Shown here: positions 17,811 through 26,442 of the stretch, piece after piece
Layout: every line of letters starts with the position of its first letter
How positions within the stretch are numbered: position 1 is the stretch's first letter
Assembly: GCA_019739295.1 (NCBI GenBank)
Contig: JAHHDV010000032.1
Coordinates: forward strand, 1 to 43,347
Direction of reading: 5' to 3'
Length of the DNA stretch: 43,347 nucleotides
From: Taibaiella sp.
Lineage (GTDB): Bacteria; Bacteroidota; Bacteroidia; Chitinophagales; Chitinophagaceae
Notes under the pieces: generated by a model
What the model was told of the DNA's origin: nothing
The model's input: only the letters and a program-made list of their open reading frames with translations
Databases searched by the model: none
Position numbers and translations under genes: made by a program

Positions 17811-18959
17811 ATGCCACAATACAAACCCGCTACTACATTTGTTCATGCAGGAACCGAACCCGATCCGGGCACAGGTGCCATTATGACACCTATATTCCAG
17901 ACTTCTACTTATGTGCAGTCCGGTCCCAACCAGCACCAGGGCTATGATTACTCCCGTGCCGGTAACCCTACCAGGGATGCACTGGAGAAAGCATTCGCGC
18001 AGGTGGAAAAGGCCCGCTTCGGACTGGCATTCAGCTCCGGGGTAGCCGCAACGGATGCTGTAGTCCGCCTCCTGCTGCCGGGAGAGGAAGTGATTGCCGC
18101 TAATGATATGTATGGCGGGACATTCAGGCTGTTCAGCAAGGTATTTGAAAAATCCGGTATTGTATTCCACTATGTGGATATGGGTGATCTGAAGAACGTT
18201 CAGGAGAAAATCAATAACAGAACCAGGCTGATCTGGGCAGAAACGCCCACCAATCCATTGATGAACATCGTAGATATCAAAGGCCTGGCTGATTTGAAAG
18301 AAGGCAAGAACATCCTTCTGGCTGTCGATAATACGTTTGCAACACCTTACCTGCAGCAGCCCCTTGACCTGGGTGCGGATATCGTGATGCATAGCGCCAC
18401 TAAATATTTCGGAGGCCACTCGGATGTGGTTATGGGTGCCCTGATGATGAATGATGCCCGGCTGAGAGAAGATCTGTTCTTTATCCAGAAATCTTGCGGT
18501 GCGGTGCCGGGTCCCCAGGATTGCTTCCTGGTACTGAGAGGAATGAAAACGCTGCACCTCAGGGTACAGAGACATTGTGAAAACGGGTCCAGAATAGCGC
18601 ATTTTCTCGATCAGCACCCTAAAGTAGGAAAAGTATATTGGCCGGGGTTCGAATCCCATCCAGGACACAGGATTGCAAAGCAGCAGATGAAAGATTTTGG
18701 AGGCATGGTGAGCTTCGAGATGAAGGATGAAAGCATGGAAGCTTTACAAAAGATGGTAACAGGCACACATCTGTTTGCCCTGGCAGAAAGTCTCGGGGGA
18801 GTGGAAAGCCTGATCAATCACCCGGCGAGTATGACCCATGCATCTATTCCTAAAGAGCTCCGGGAAGCCAACGGGCTTAAAGACTCCCTGATCAGGCTGA
18901 GTGTGGGCATAGAAGATGCTGATGATCTGATCGAAGATTTAAACAAAGCTTTAGGATAA
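17811..18959 (+). CDS. metB: Cystathionine gamma-synthase / gamma-lyase family PLP enzyme
   Basis: A 382-residue Cys/Met metabolism PLP enzyme. Family marks: YSRAGNPTRDALE (47-59), FSSGVAATDA, NDMYGGTFRL, ETPTNPL, DNTFATPYLQQP, and SATKYFGGHSDVVMG with PLP-binding Lys198. The C terminus SLGGVESLINHPASMTHASIP and LIRLSVGIED is typical. It most likely makes cystathionine from an activated homoserine and cysteine; a gamma-lyase role cannot be excluded by sequence alone, so the symbol is provisional. It is monocistronic, followed by a 211-base gap before the OstA-like gene. Confidence 0.87.
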   Translation: MPQYKPATTFVHAGTEPDPGTGAIMTPIFQTSTYVQSGPNQHQGYDYSRAGNPTRDALEKAFAQVEKARFGLAFSSGVAATDAVVRLLLPGEEVIAANDMYGGTFRLFSKVFEKSGIVFHYVDMGDLKNVQEKINNRTRLIWAETPTNPLMNIVDIKGLADLKEGKNILLAVDNTFATPYLQQPLDLGADIVMHSATKYFGGHSDVVMGALMMNDARLREDLFFIQKSCGAVPGPQDCFLVLRGMKTLHLRVQRHCENGSRIAHFLDQHPKVGKVYWPGFESHPGHRIAKQQMKDFGGMVSFEMKDESMEALQKMVTGTHLFALAESLGGVESLINHPASMTHASIPKELREANGLKDSLIRLSVGIEDADDLIEDLNKALG

Positions 18960-19051
18960 TACCGGCCCAGAATGCTCTTTTTGGTACGTTAGGAGATAAA
19001 GCCGGTTCCAGGTGCCTTCCGGGAGATAGAATTTAAAAAAAAAGATACCAG

Positions 19052-19071
19052 GCGCTGCAAAGGTACAGCGC
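19052..19071 (-). promoter_or_regulatory. Inverted repeat enclosing a -7 box, reading against the flanking genes
   Basis: GCGCTG and CAGCGC flank an 8-base loop that reads TACCTTTG on the minus strand, a perfect -7 consensus. It lies between two plus-strand genes and would drive an antisense transcript into the end of metB. The mirror is 5306-5325 (plus strand). Confidence 0.35.
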
Positions 19072-19170
19072 TGATGTCACTCAAAGGATGAAGCTCCGGC
19101 AAACCCCGGGTTGTATAACCTGATATGACAAGCCGGAAGAAAGCCTGGGTTTTTCTATGGAAATCAGTAA

Positions 19171-21303
19171 ATGAATATAAACAGCTTTTTGGGGAAGATG
19201 ATTGTCGTGGTGGCTTTGCTGCTGACGGGGGCAAAGCTGCCCTCTGGTTGGGCGCAGATTCCCCGGCTTCCCGGAGGCTTCGCGGTCGATACGGCCAATA
19301 AAGACCTGATCAGGCTGATCTCGAGTGAAGTGGGCACTTTTATTTTGGAAAATGATATCACCCTGAATGTGCTGGTGGGGAATGTAATATTTGAACACAA
19401 AGGAGACCGGCTTTATGCAGATTCTGCCAGGTTGAATATTACCCGCAATATCGTTCATGCCTATGGGAATATCAAGGTAGAACAAACGGACGGGACTATA
19501 GCTTATGCAGACAGGATGTACTATGATGGGAATACCAAAAATGTAGAACTATTAGGAAACGTGGAGCTGAATAGCGGTGCGGATTACCTCTGGTCTGATA
19601 AGATTGATTACAACCTGGGTTCCCAGGTCGGTAAGTACAACAATCACGGTACGCTTCAGTCCGGGGCTACGGTTATCGAAAGCAAGACCGCTACATACTA
19701 CGGCAAAACCAATGATGCCAGGTTCAAAGGTGATGTCAATGTACTGGACCCGGAGTATGAAGTAGTATCTGCTGACCTGGGTTACAATACAGATACACGT
19801 GTGGTTACGTTCTTCGGACCCAGTATCATCAACAATGACAGTTCCACCTTATTCACGACCAAAGGAACATATGATTCAGAAGCGGAAATAGCGATTTTCA
19901 GGGAACGTTCTTCCATCCAGTCCGAAAGCCAGTATATGGAGGCGGATTCTATGTACTACAACAGGAAGACGGGGCTGGGGACCGGGACAGGTGACGTAGT
20001 GGTGATCGATTCCACCAGGGAGATCACGCTGTACTGCCAGTTCTCTACGGTCAATGAACTCACGAAGCAGGTCATGGCCACTGTACAGCCTTATGCTGTA
20101 ATGATCCGGGAGCAGGATACGACTTATGTCAAAGCAGATACATTCTTTACGGAGCCGGTGGCCAACCTGACCAGGATATTTACACCGCGGAATGCCCAGG
20201 ACAGCCTGCTCCAGGCCTTCGATATCTTATACAGGGAATTGGATAAGGGGACATTACTGGACAGCAATACGGTCAGGGAGCTGGATTCGCTGCATCAGCA
20301 GATAGAGCAGGCAGATACACTCCCTGACGCAGCCATGTTTGACTTCAGAAATAATACGGCAACAGATACTTTGCAGCAGCCTGTAACGGATACCCCGCCG
20401 GTAGTAAACGAAGCTACAGTACCTGGAAATAATGTGGAAACAGCTGATTCATTGTTTGTTCCCCCTGTTGCCCCGGATAGTGCAGCAGAGATGACAAATC
20501 CGGAACCGGGGGACCTGTCATTTCCCGCGGATTCACTGTTTGCAGCAGATTCCGTGAACCCGGAAGATCCGGATTCCCTGCCTGTGGAAGATGAAGATCT
20601 TTTGGTTTACGGCAATGACCGGGAGGAGGAAGATCCAAGGTATTTTAATGCATACAGGAATGTAGTCGTGTATAATGATTCTTTCCAGGCCCGTGCGGAT
20701 AGTATGTTTTACTCACAGGAGGATTCCATTATGCAGTTCCACATCAGGCCGGTATTGTGGTCCCGGAATGGCCAGATCACGGGAGAAGTCATATTGGCTA
20801 TGGTCGACACCCAGCATTTAAGGTGGGTGAAGATCCCCAAGAATGGCATCATCGTCAACCAGAGTACAGAGGCCAATGAGGCCATGTTTGATCAGATTCA
20901 GGGGAACACCATATGGGCATACTTTACAGAAAACGAGATGGACTCCATTGTGGCATTGGGCAATGCACAGACGATCTATTTCATTAAAGATGAATACGAT
21001 GCCTATGCCGGGGTCAGTGAAGCGGATGCAGCCGATCTGAAAATTGAATTCTATACGGACAGCTCGGGACAAAGGGCCATCCGCAATATCACCTATTACA
21101 AAGAAAACAACCAGAAAACAACCCCGATGCGGATGTCCCGGCCGGATAAGCTAAGGCTGAGCAGGTTTATCTGGAGAAAAGAGGAAAGGGTGAAGAGCCT
21201 GGATGATTTTTTCAGGTTGGTATTCGGGAACCAGGAAAATGCCGGAGAAAAGCCATTGCTCAAAGACGAGATCAAGGAAAAGCTGATCAAAAGGGAGGAA
21301 TAA
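19171..21303 (+). CDS. OstA/LptA-like lipopolysaccharide-transport protein
   Basis: The 710-residue protein starts with a signal sequence (about 1-28). It continues with OstA-type beta-jellyroll repeats (GNVIFEHKGDRLYADSA, GNIKVEQTDGTIAYADRMYYD, GNVELNSGADYLWSDKIDY) resembling LptA and the LptD N-domain. The middle (about 370-480) is a low-complexity acidic/Pro linker rich in DSLF, PDS and DTLP repeats. A second OstA-like block (FNAYRNVVVYNDSFQARADSM) follows, and a charged tail ends KEKLIKREE. It is expected in the periplasm carrying LPS or lipid toward the outer membrane, but lacks an obvious LptD beta-barrel. It is much longer than E. coli LptA, as is usual in Bacteroidota. Function is inferred from the repeats. 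Confidence 0.82.
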   Translation: MNINSFLGKMIVVVALLLTGAKLPSGWAQIPRLPGGFAVDTANKDLIRLISSEVGTFILENDITLNVLVGNVIFEHKGDRLYADSARLNITRNIVHAYGNIKVEQTDGTIAYADRMYYDGNTKNVELLGNVELNSGADYLWSDKIDYNLGSQVGKYNNHGTLQSGATVIESKTATYYGKTNDARFKGDVNVLDPEYEVVSADLGYNTDTRVVTFFGPSIINNDSSTLFTTKGTYDSEAEIAIFRERSSIQSESQYMEADSMYYNRKTGLGTGTGDVVVIDSTREITLYCQFSTVNELTKQVMATVQPYAVMIREQDTTYVKADTFFTEPVANLTRIFTPRNAQDSLLQAFDILYRELDKGTLLDSNTVRELDSLHQQIEQADTLPDAAMFDFRNNTATDTLQQPVTDTPPVVNEATVPGNNVETADSLFVPPVAPDSAAEMTNPEPGDLSFPADSLFAADSVNPEDPDSLPVEDEDLLVYGNDREEEDPRYFNAYRNVVVYNDSFQARADSMFYSQEDSIMQFHIRPVLWSRNGQITGEVILAMVDTQHLRWVKIPKNGIIVNQSTEANEAMFDQIQGNTIWAYFTENEMDSIVALGNAQTIYFIKDEYDAYAGVSEADAADLKIEFYTDSSGQRAIRNITYYKENNQKTTPMRMSRPDKLRLSRFIWRKEERVKSLDDFFRLVFGNQENAGEKPLLKDEIKEKLIKREE

Positions 21304-21444
21304 GAAGGCTTTACAGTTTAAACCTGATGCCTGTTCATTAAAAACAGCAGACCCTTGTCATCGCGGGGCTACTGTTGTTCGAAAAGACATGGTCTTTACC
21401 ATTTCAGGATTACCCCGCATTTTTATCATAAAATTGAATCCAAA

Positions 21445-21879
21445 ATGATCCAAAAAACAATTGAACGGCTTGAGGAGCTGGTGCATCTGATCCCTGATCA
21501 GCTCAGTATGATGGATGAATACAGCTTCAGTTTCAAACCAGGCCCGGAAAAATGGAGCAAAAAGGAAATTTTGGGACATTTGATTGATAGTGCCACCCAT
21601 AATCACCACAGGTTTATCCGGGCTCAATTGGAGCAGGCCCCTGCTATCTGGTACGACCAGGATCATTGGGTGGATAAAAGCCACTACCAGAATATGGATA
21701 AGGAACTTTTAATTGATTTTTGGACTGCTTACAACAGGCATCTTATTCATATTATCAGGCATATAAAGTCTGAAGATCTGCATAAGACCTGTAAAATGAA
21801 GAATGGCGCAGAGCTGACACTGGAATTCTTAATTGGTGATTACCTGGAGCACCTGGAGCATCATTTAAAGCAAATCTGA
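21445..21879 (+). CDS. DinB family metal-dependent protein
   Basis: A 144-residue DinB/YfiT-type four-helix bundle. The family pattern is clear: a first helix (IERLEELVHLIP), then W-S-K-K-E-I-L-G-H-L-I-D-S (37-49) with His45 as probable metal ligand, NHHRFIRAQLEQ, and the C-terminal DYLEHLEHHLKQI with His136 and His140. Such proteins bind a divalent metal and often act in thiol transfer or stress responses, but the substrate is unknown. The start at 21445 is preferred over the 30-residue longer frame. It converges on terC. Confidence 0.82.
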   Translation: MIQKTIERLEELVHLIPDQLSMMDEYSFSFKPGPEKWSKKEILGHLIDSATHNHHRFIRAQLEQAPAIWYDQDHWVDKSHYQNMDKELLIDFWTAYNRHLIHIIRHIKSEDLHKTCKMKNGAELTLEFLIGDYLEHLEHHLKQI

Positions 21880-21941
21880 TCTTATAAGCGAAGGTGTTGA
21901 TCCTCTCCAGGATCATACCGGGAGCAGGATGAGTACCTTAC

Positions 21942-21968
21942 GGACCAGAATTGGAACAATTCAGGTCC
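21942..21968. terminator. Hairpin between convergent dinB and terC
   Basis: Mirror of 2409-2435. A 12-bp stem with a single mismatch and a 3-base loop. Confidence 0.45.
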
Positions 21969-21984
21969 TATGCCTGGAAATCCC

Positions 21985-22803
21985 CTAAGAAATCCGTTCC
22001 ATATCTTTTTCCTTATAGATGGCTTTGGCCTTCTCTTGCTTGTTGCGAAGCCGGATATTCAGTCCTTCTACTATCAGGCTGAATGCCAGGCAGGAATAAA
22101 TAATATTCTTACTGATGTGCTGATGGATGCCTTCTGCTACCAACAGCACCCCGATCACTACCAGGAAGCTCAATGCCAGCATCTGCAGGCTCGGGTATTT
22201 ATTGACGATCCTGCTGATCCCTCCTGCAAAGAGCATCATCACGCCTATGGCGATCACCACTGCAATGATCATAATGATCACATTGTCCACCAATCCCACT
22301 GCTGTCAGTATCGAGTCAAGAGAGAAGACAAGGTCGATCAGTATGATCTGAACGATCACACCTGCAATGGCTTTGGAGATTTTTTTTGCCTGTTCTTTGG
22401 ACTCATGCTCTATGTCCTGCATCTTATGATGGATTTCAAGGGTGCTTTTCACGATCAGGAACAGGCCTCCCGCCAGCAGAATAATATCTTTCCAGCTCAG
22501 TTCCAATGGCTGGTCCTGGTTCACGAAAGCCAAAAAGTCCAGTGTAGCTATAGGTTGTTTCAGCCCTATGATCCAGTTGATTCCCAGCAGCAGCAGAACC
22601 CTGAATATCATCGCAAACAGCAAGCCTATATTCCTGGCCCTTTTCTGCTGGTGCTGAGGAAGCTTTCCCGAAATGATGGAGATGAAGATAATATTGTCCA
22701 CACCCAGTACGATTTCTAGGAAAATAAGTGTCAGTAAGCTGATCCAGATCCCTGCATTGGCAAAGTCCGGCATGTGCATTTCTGCGAGAAACAATTCTGT
22801 CAT
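21985..22803 (-). CDS. TerC family integral membrane protein
   Basis: A 272-residue TerC protein with about seven hydrophobic segments. The paired acidic motifs of the family, LEIVLGVDNIIFISI (Asp36) and IDLVFSLDSILTAVG (Asp157, Asp163), are probably metal-coordinating. Members have been linked to tellurite resistance and, more recently, to manganese export or metallation of secreted proteins; which applies here is unknown. The hydrophilic segment at about 123-145 (EIHHKMQDIEHESKEQAKK) is a cytoplasmic loop. The -7 box is at 22826-22833 (minus strand). The gene is divergent from the hydrolase at 22900. Confidence 0.88.
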   Translation of the reverse strand: MTELFLAEMHMPDFANAGIWISLLTLIFLEIVLGVDNIIFISIISGKLPQHQQKRARNIGLLFAMIFRVLLLLGINWIIGLKQPIATLDFLAFVNQDQPLELSWKDIILLAGGLFLIVKSTLEIHHKMQDIEHESKEQAKKISKAIAGVIVQIILIDLVFSLDSILTAVGLVDNVIIMIIAVVIAIGVMMLFAGGISRIVNKYPSLQMLALSFLVVIGVLLVAEGIHQHISKNIIYSCLAFSLIVEGLNIRLRNKQEKAKAIYKEKDMERIS

Positions 22804-22899
22804 TGCCCTGTAAAAGTATTCCGGGCAAAAGTAAATCCTTTTATTGTAATTTTAGAAAATAAACGTTTCCGATATTTGCACCGGGAATGATCATCTGAT

Positions 22900-23748
22900 A
22901 TGAAAAACCTGCTTCAATATATCCTCAAAGGCATCTTTCTTGCCCTGGGTTGCCTGACCGCCCATATCACCGCTTTCGCCCTTCATCCCGATACTGCTTA
23001 CATCTCTAACCCGGATTCGCTGCAAGCCGGTATCAGGTGGGCAGATTATAAGGTCAGTACAGCGGATCATCACGAGATTGCGATCCGGAAGATAGAACCC
23101 ATGGTCTCCAATGAGCATAACAATACCTGTATCATTATCTGCGGCGGTGACAAAGGCAACCTGAGCTATTATACCCTGCATGCTGCAGCCCTGTCCTTCG
23201 CCGGGTACCAGGTAGTACAATTTGATTACAGGGGGTTTGGCAGAAGTACGGCTGTAGCGCTGGATGAAGAATATATGTATGTTGATGCCTTCGGGCGGGA
23301 CCTGGAGGCTGTGGTCACATGGACTGCAGCCCGGTATCAGCCTTCAAAGACAGGCCTGCTGGCCTTCTCTATGGGGACCGTCATTGCCCAGCAATACCTG
23401 TTGGAGCATAACATGGATTTCGCCATTATGGAAGGCCTGGTCATCAATCCTGTGATCGTATCCAGGCGCATTCAGCAAAAGGATAAGGATAAAATAATCA
23501 AAGTGCCTGAATCAGGGTATGATTTCGAAAGAAAACTGAAAAGAATCAAGACACCGGTCCTGGTATTTGCAGGTGACGAAGACGAGGTGACCACAGTTTC
23601 TGATGCTGCCCGCTTTTGTAAGAAGCGGAGAAGCAGGAGGCAACTGATCACTTTCCCGGGAGGACATATGATGGGAATGAAAATGATGACCCAAAACTCT
23701 TTCGGAGATGATTATGTCCGTAAGATCACAACATTTCTTCGCAGGTGA
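22900..23748 (+). CDS. Secreted alpha/beta hydrolase (serine hydrolase)
   Basis: A 282-residue alpha/beta-hydrolase with an N-terminal signal or anchor (about 1-27). The fold's landmarks are the strand-turn VVQFDYRGFGRS (106-116), nucleophile elbow LAFSMGT (Ser157), acid in FAGDEDEV (Asp226 or Asp228) and base in FPGGHMMG (His256), so the triad is complete. The substrate is unknown; BAAT/acyl-CoA thioesterase-like and YqiA-like esterases share this layout. It lies divergently from terC, with start codons 97 bases apart. The next gene starts 95 bases later with its own promoter. Confidence 0.85.
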   Translation: MKNLLQYILKGIFLALGCLTAHITAFALHPDTAYISNPDSLQAGIRWADYKVSTADHHEIAIRKIEPMVSNEHNNTCIIICGGDKGNLSYYTLHAAALSFAGYQVVQFDYRGFGRSTAVALDEEYMYVDAFGRDLEAVVTWTAARYQPSKTGLLAFSMGTVIAQQYLLEHNMDFAIMEGLVINPVIVSRRIQQKDKDKIIKVPESGYDFERKLKRIKTPVLVFAGDEDEVTTVSDAARFCKKRRSRRQLITFPGGHMMGMKMMTQNSFGDDYVRKITTFLRR

Positions 23749-23795
23749 TCTTTTCAGATATGGTTTTCTCATATTCAAAATAAACTGCAAAACCC

Positions 23796-23823
23796 TATCT
23801 TTGTAATATAGGTCGCAACCTAT
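23796..23823 (+). promoter_or_regulatory. -7 box and leader hairpin of the E1 dehydrogenase gene
   Basis: TATCTTTG (23796-23803) fits the -7 consensus. The predicted start of transcription is followed at once by the inverted repeat ATAGGT-CGCA-ACCTAT (23808-23823), which could be an operator or a 5'-end hairpin. Left mirror: 554-581. Confidence 0.5.
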
Positions 23824-23843
23824 TCTAAAAATAAGAAGAGTAT

Positions 23844-26249
23844 ATGAATGCAACACAAACCGTAGCAAAAAATAAGAATAAAATATCCATAGAAGAATTC
23901 AGATCAGAAGTTTTGCGGGACTACAGATTGGCGGTAGCGAGCAGGGAGGCAAGCCTGATCGGCCGTAAAGAAGTGCTGACAGGTAAAGCTAAGTTCGGTA
24001 TTTTCGGGGATGGTAAGGAGTTACCGCAGATCGCATTGGCGAAGTGTTTTGAGCCTGGCGATATCCGTTCCGGTTATTATCGGGACCAGACATTGATGTT
24101 TGCCACGGGAATGAGCAATATCAAGGAGTTTTTTGCCCAGTTGTATGCCAATCCTGACCTGGAGAAAGAGCCGTCTACAGGTGGCAGAATGATGAACGGG
24201 CACTACGGCACACGCTGGCTGGATCATCAGGGAGAATGGAAAGACCTGACCCTGGCACCCCAGTCCACTTCGGATATTTCCCCGACTGCCGGACAAATGG
24301 TCCGTGCATTGGGTATCGCATATGCATCCAAGCTCTACCGTATTTCAGAGAACCTGAAAGAGGGATTTGAAAAATTTTCCAAACAGGGAAATGAGGTCTC
24401 TTTTGTTACGATAGGAGATGCGTCTACTTCGGAAGGCCCATTCTGGGAGTCTGTAAATGCGGCCGGCGTACTGCAGGTACCGATGGCACTGTGTGTATGG
24501 GATGACGGATACGGGATCTCCGTACCCCGGGCTTACCAGACGACAAAAAGCTCCATATCCGAAGCGCTGGCCGGTATGGAATACGACGAAGCCAAAGGTT
24601 CGGGATTTAAAATCTATACGGCCAAAGCCTGGGATTATGCAGGCCTGGTAGATACCTTCCAGAGAGGAATCGAGGAAATGCGATATACACATGTGCCTGC
24701 CTTATTCCATATCCAGGAAGTGACACAGCCACAGGGACACTCCACCTCCGGTTCGCATGAAAGGTATAAATCCAGGGAGCGGCTGCAGTGGGAGCAGGAG
24801 ATGGATTGTATCCGGAAATTCAGAGAATTTATCATAGAAAATGAGATCGCCACAGAGGAGGAACTGGACCAGGTCGCAGAAGAAGCCAGGGATGAAGCCC
24901 GGAAGGCAAAACAGGAAGCCTGGAGTGAATTCATCGGGCCGATTCAATCATTGGTGTCCGAGGCATCTGCTCATTTAGGACAGTTGGTGATGGAAGGCGG
25001 GAGCAGTGCGCAGTTTATTGCCGGCCTGAAGCAGCAGCTGTCATCGATCAAGGAACCGATAAGAAAAGATGTGATCCAGGCCTGCGCTAAGGCACTGGCT
25101 GCCTGTGAGCACAAGCAATCCCAGGCTTACCGGAATCTCTCTAATTTCAAGTCTTCACTACTGGACAAAGCCGCGGACCAGTTTAATTCTCATCTGCACT
25201 CCCAGTCTTCAAAAGCTGTAAGTAAAATAGCTGTAGTCCCTGCCGAGTACCATGGAGAGGAAGTATATAAGAACGGGTTTGAGATTTTGAATACATATTT
25301 CGATCAACTCCTGGCCCATAACCCCGCTGTATTTGCCTTTGGTGAGGATGTAGGGAAAATCGGTGATGTGAATCAGGCATTTGCAGGTTTACAGGAGAAG
25401 TACGGTACGCACCGGGTTTCGGATACCGGGATCAGGGAGAATACGATCGTGGGGCAGGGTATCGGTATGGCGATGCGCGGCTTACGGCCTATCGCCGAGA
25501 TCCAGTACCTGGATTATCTTTTGTACGGTCTCCAGCCTTTGAGTGATGATGTAGCTACGATGCAGTACAGGACCAAGGGTGGACAGAAATGCCCGATCAT
25601 TATTCGGACCAGGGGGCACCGGCTTGAGGGCATCTGGCACAGCGGATCGCCTATGGGCATGATCCTTCACTCAGTAAGGGGGATGCACCTCTGTGTGCCG
25701 AGAAATATGGTACAGGCTGCCGGTATGTACAATACACTGATACAAAGTGATGAACCGGCCATTGTCGTAGAATGCCTCAATGGTTATCGCCTTAAGGAAC
25801 AGATGCCCAGCAACCTGGGTTCATTTACGATCCCGTTTGGTGTACCGGAGATCATAAGGGAAGGTGAAGATGTGACCATTGTTTCTTATGGCTCTACTTT
25901 ACGCATTATCGATGAAGCGATCCGGAATTATTTAGAACCTGAAGGTATCAGCTGTGAAGTAGTGGATGTGCAGACGCTGCTGCCATTCGATACGGATCAC
26001 AGGATCGTGGAGTCCTTGAAGAAGACCAACCGGATCATCTTCATTGACGAGGATGTGCCGGGTGGAGCTTCGGCATATATGTTCCAGGAAGTAATGGAAA
26101 AGCAAGGCGGCTACAGATATCTGGATGTATCACCCCGTACACTGGCTGCCAAAGCCCACCGTCCTGCTTACGCGACGGATGGAGATTATTTCTCCAAGCC
26201 TAATGCGGAAGATGTGGCGCAGGCGATCCGGGAGATGATGGAGGAATAA
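23844..26249 (+). CDS. 2-oxoacid dehydrogenase E1 component, alpha and beta subunits fused
   Basis: An 801-residue thiamine-diphosphate enzyme that decarboxylates a 2-oxoacid and hands the acyl group to lipoyl-E2. Residues of about 20-310 are the E1-alpha domain (YYRDQTLMFATGM, TPP region GDASTSEGPFWESVN at 191-205 ending WDDGYGIS at 219-226). A helical, Gln/Ala-rich linker covers about 315-450. E1-beta follows from about 465 (FAFGEDVGKIGDVNQAF, RVSDTGIRENTIVGQGIGMA, GGASAYMFQEVMEKQGG). The canonical GDG...NN motif reads GDA...DD here. The substrate could be branched-chain 2-oxoacids or pyruvate; no E2 or E3 gene is nearby. It is monocistronic with an intrinsic terminator. Confidence 0.9.
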   Translation: MNATQTVAKNKNKISIEEFRSEVLRDYRLAVASREASLIGRKEVLTGKAKFGIFGDGKELPQIALAKCFEPGDIRSGYYRDQTLMFATGMSNIKEFFAQLYANPDLEKEPSTGGRMMNGHYGTRWLDHQGEWKDLTLAPQSTSDISPTAGQMVRALGIAYASKLYRISENLKEGFEKFSKQGNEVSFVTIGDASTSEGPFWESVNAAGVLQVPMALCVWDDGYGISVPRAYQTTKSSISEALAGMEYDEAKGSGFKIYTAKAWDYAGLVDTFQRGIEEMRYTHVPALFHIQEVTQPQGHSTSGSHERYKSRERLQWEQEMDCIRKFREFIIENEIATEEELDQVAEEARDEARKAKQEAWSEFIGPIQSLVSEASAHLGQLVMEGGSSAQFIAGLKQQLSSIKEPIRKDVIQACAKALAACEHKQSQAYRNLSNFKSSLLDKAADQFNSHLHSQSSKAVSKIAVVPAEYHGEEVYKNGFEILNTYFDQLLAHNPAVFAFGEDVGKIGDVNQAFAGLQEKYGTHRVSDTGIRENTIVGQGIGMAMRGLRPIAEIQYLDYLLYGLQPLSDDVATMQYRTKGGQKCPIIIRTRGHRLEGIWHSGSPMGMILHSVRGMHLCVPRNMVQAAGMYNTLIQSDEPAIVVECLNGYRLKEQMPSNLGSFTIPFGVPEIIREGEDVTIVSYGSTLRIIDEAIRNYLEPEGISCEVVDVQTLLPFDTDHRIVESLKKTNRIIFIDEDVPGGASAYMFQEVMEKQGGYRYLDVSPRTLAAKAHRPAYATDGDYFSKPNAEDVAQAIREMMEE

Positions 26250-26274
26250 AGATATAACATTAAGATCATACAGG

Positions 26275-26308
26275 AACAGTCAACGGATAATGAGGTTGGC
26301 TGTTTTTT
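26275..26308 (+). terminator. Intrinsic terminator after E1 dehydrogenase
   Basis: AACAGTCAAC pairs with GTTGGCTGTT (26275-26284 with 26295-26304, one G-U pair), followed by a T-tract. Confidence 0.75.
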
Positions 26309-26404
26309 ATTGATGGAACTGCTGACATCAGCCGGTAAATGCAATATGGCTACATCTTCCTGGTTCAACTGGATTTACCAATGGCTTTTGCCGGATAATT
26401 TGGT

Positions 26405-26412
26405 TACATTTG
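26405..26412 (+). promoter_or_regulatory. -7 box upstream of the 129-residue lipoprotein
   Basis: TACATTTG fits TAnnTTTG, 30 bases before the ATG at 26443. Confidence 0.5.
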
Positions 26413-26442
26413 GGTATCTGAACATATGCATACATTTAGATC

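Larger units (their letters stand above)
1..24376. repeat. Giant spacer-less inverted repeat (about 12.19 kb per arm)
   Basis: Base i of the left arm pairs with base 24377-i of the right arm from the window start inward to the ric gene. Inside ric two extra A residues in the right arm change the sum to 24375, putting the axis between 12187 and 12188. All gene ends mirror exactly and the encoded proteins look identical. Only the central two bases (A/A) are unpaired. Base 1 falls inside the E1 gene, so the left arm simply stops where the window starts. A natural perfect palindrome of this size would be very unstable in bacteria, so an assembly or library fold-back is the preferred explanation. 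Confidence 0.97.

Noticed and set aside
18640..18665. tRNA T-arm look-alike (GGGGTTCGAATCCC) in metB
   Set aside because: It codes for the conserved WPGFESHPG segment of the PLP enzyme; no acceptor or anticodon stem can be drawn around it.
17802..18668. 288-codon frame antisense to metB
   Set aside because: Mirror of a strongly supported PLP enzyme; no start context and no recognisable domain.
21970..22719. 249-codon open frame antisense to terC
   Set aside because: His/Gln-rich translation typical of a shadow frame; TerC on the other strand has full family motifs.
1..24376. A natural large inverted duplication made by an insertion sequence
   Set aside because: No transposase, IS ends, or target duplications are present at the axis or arm ends.
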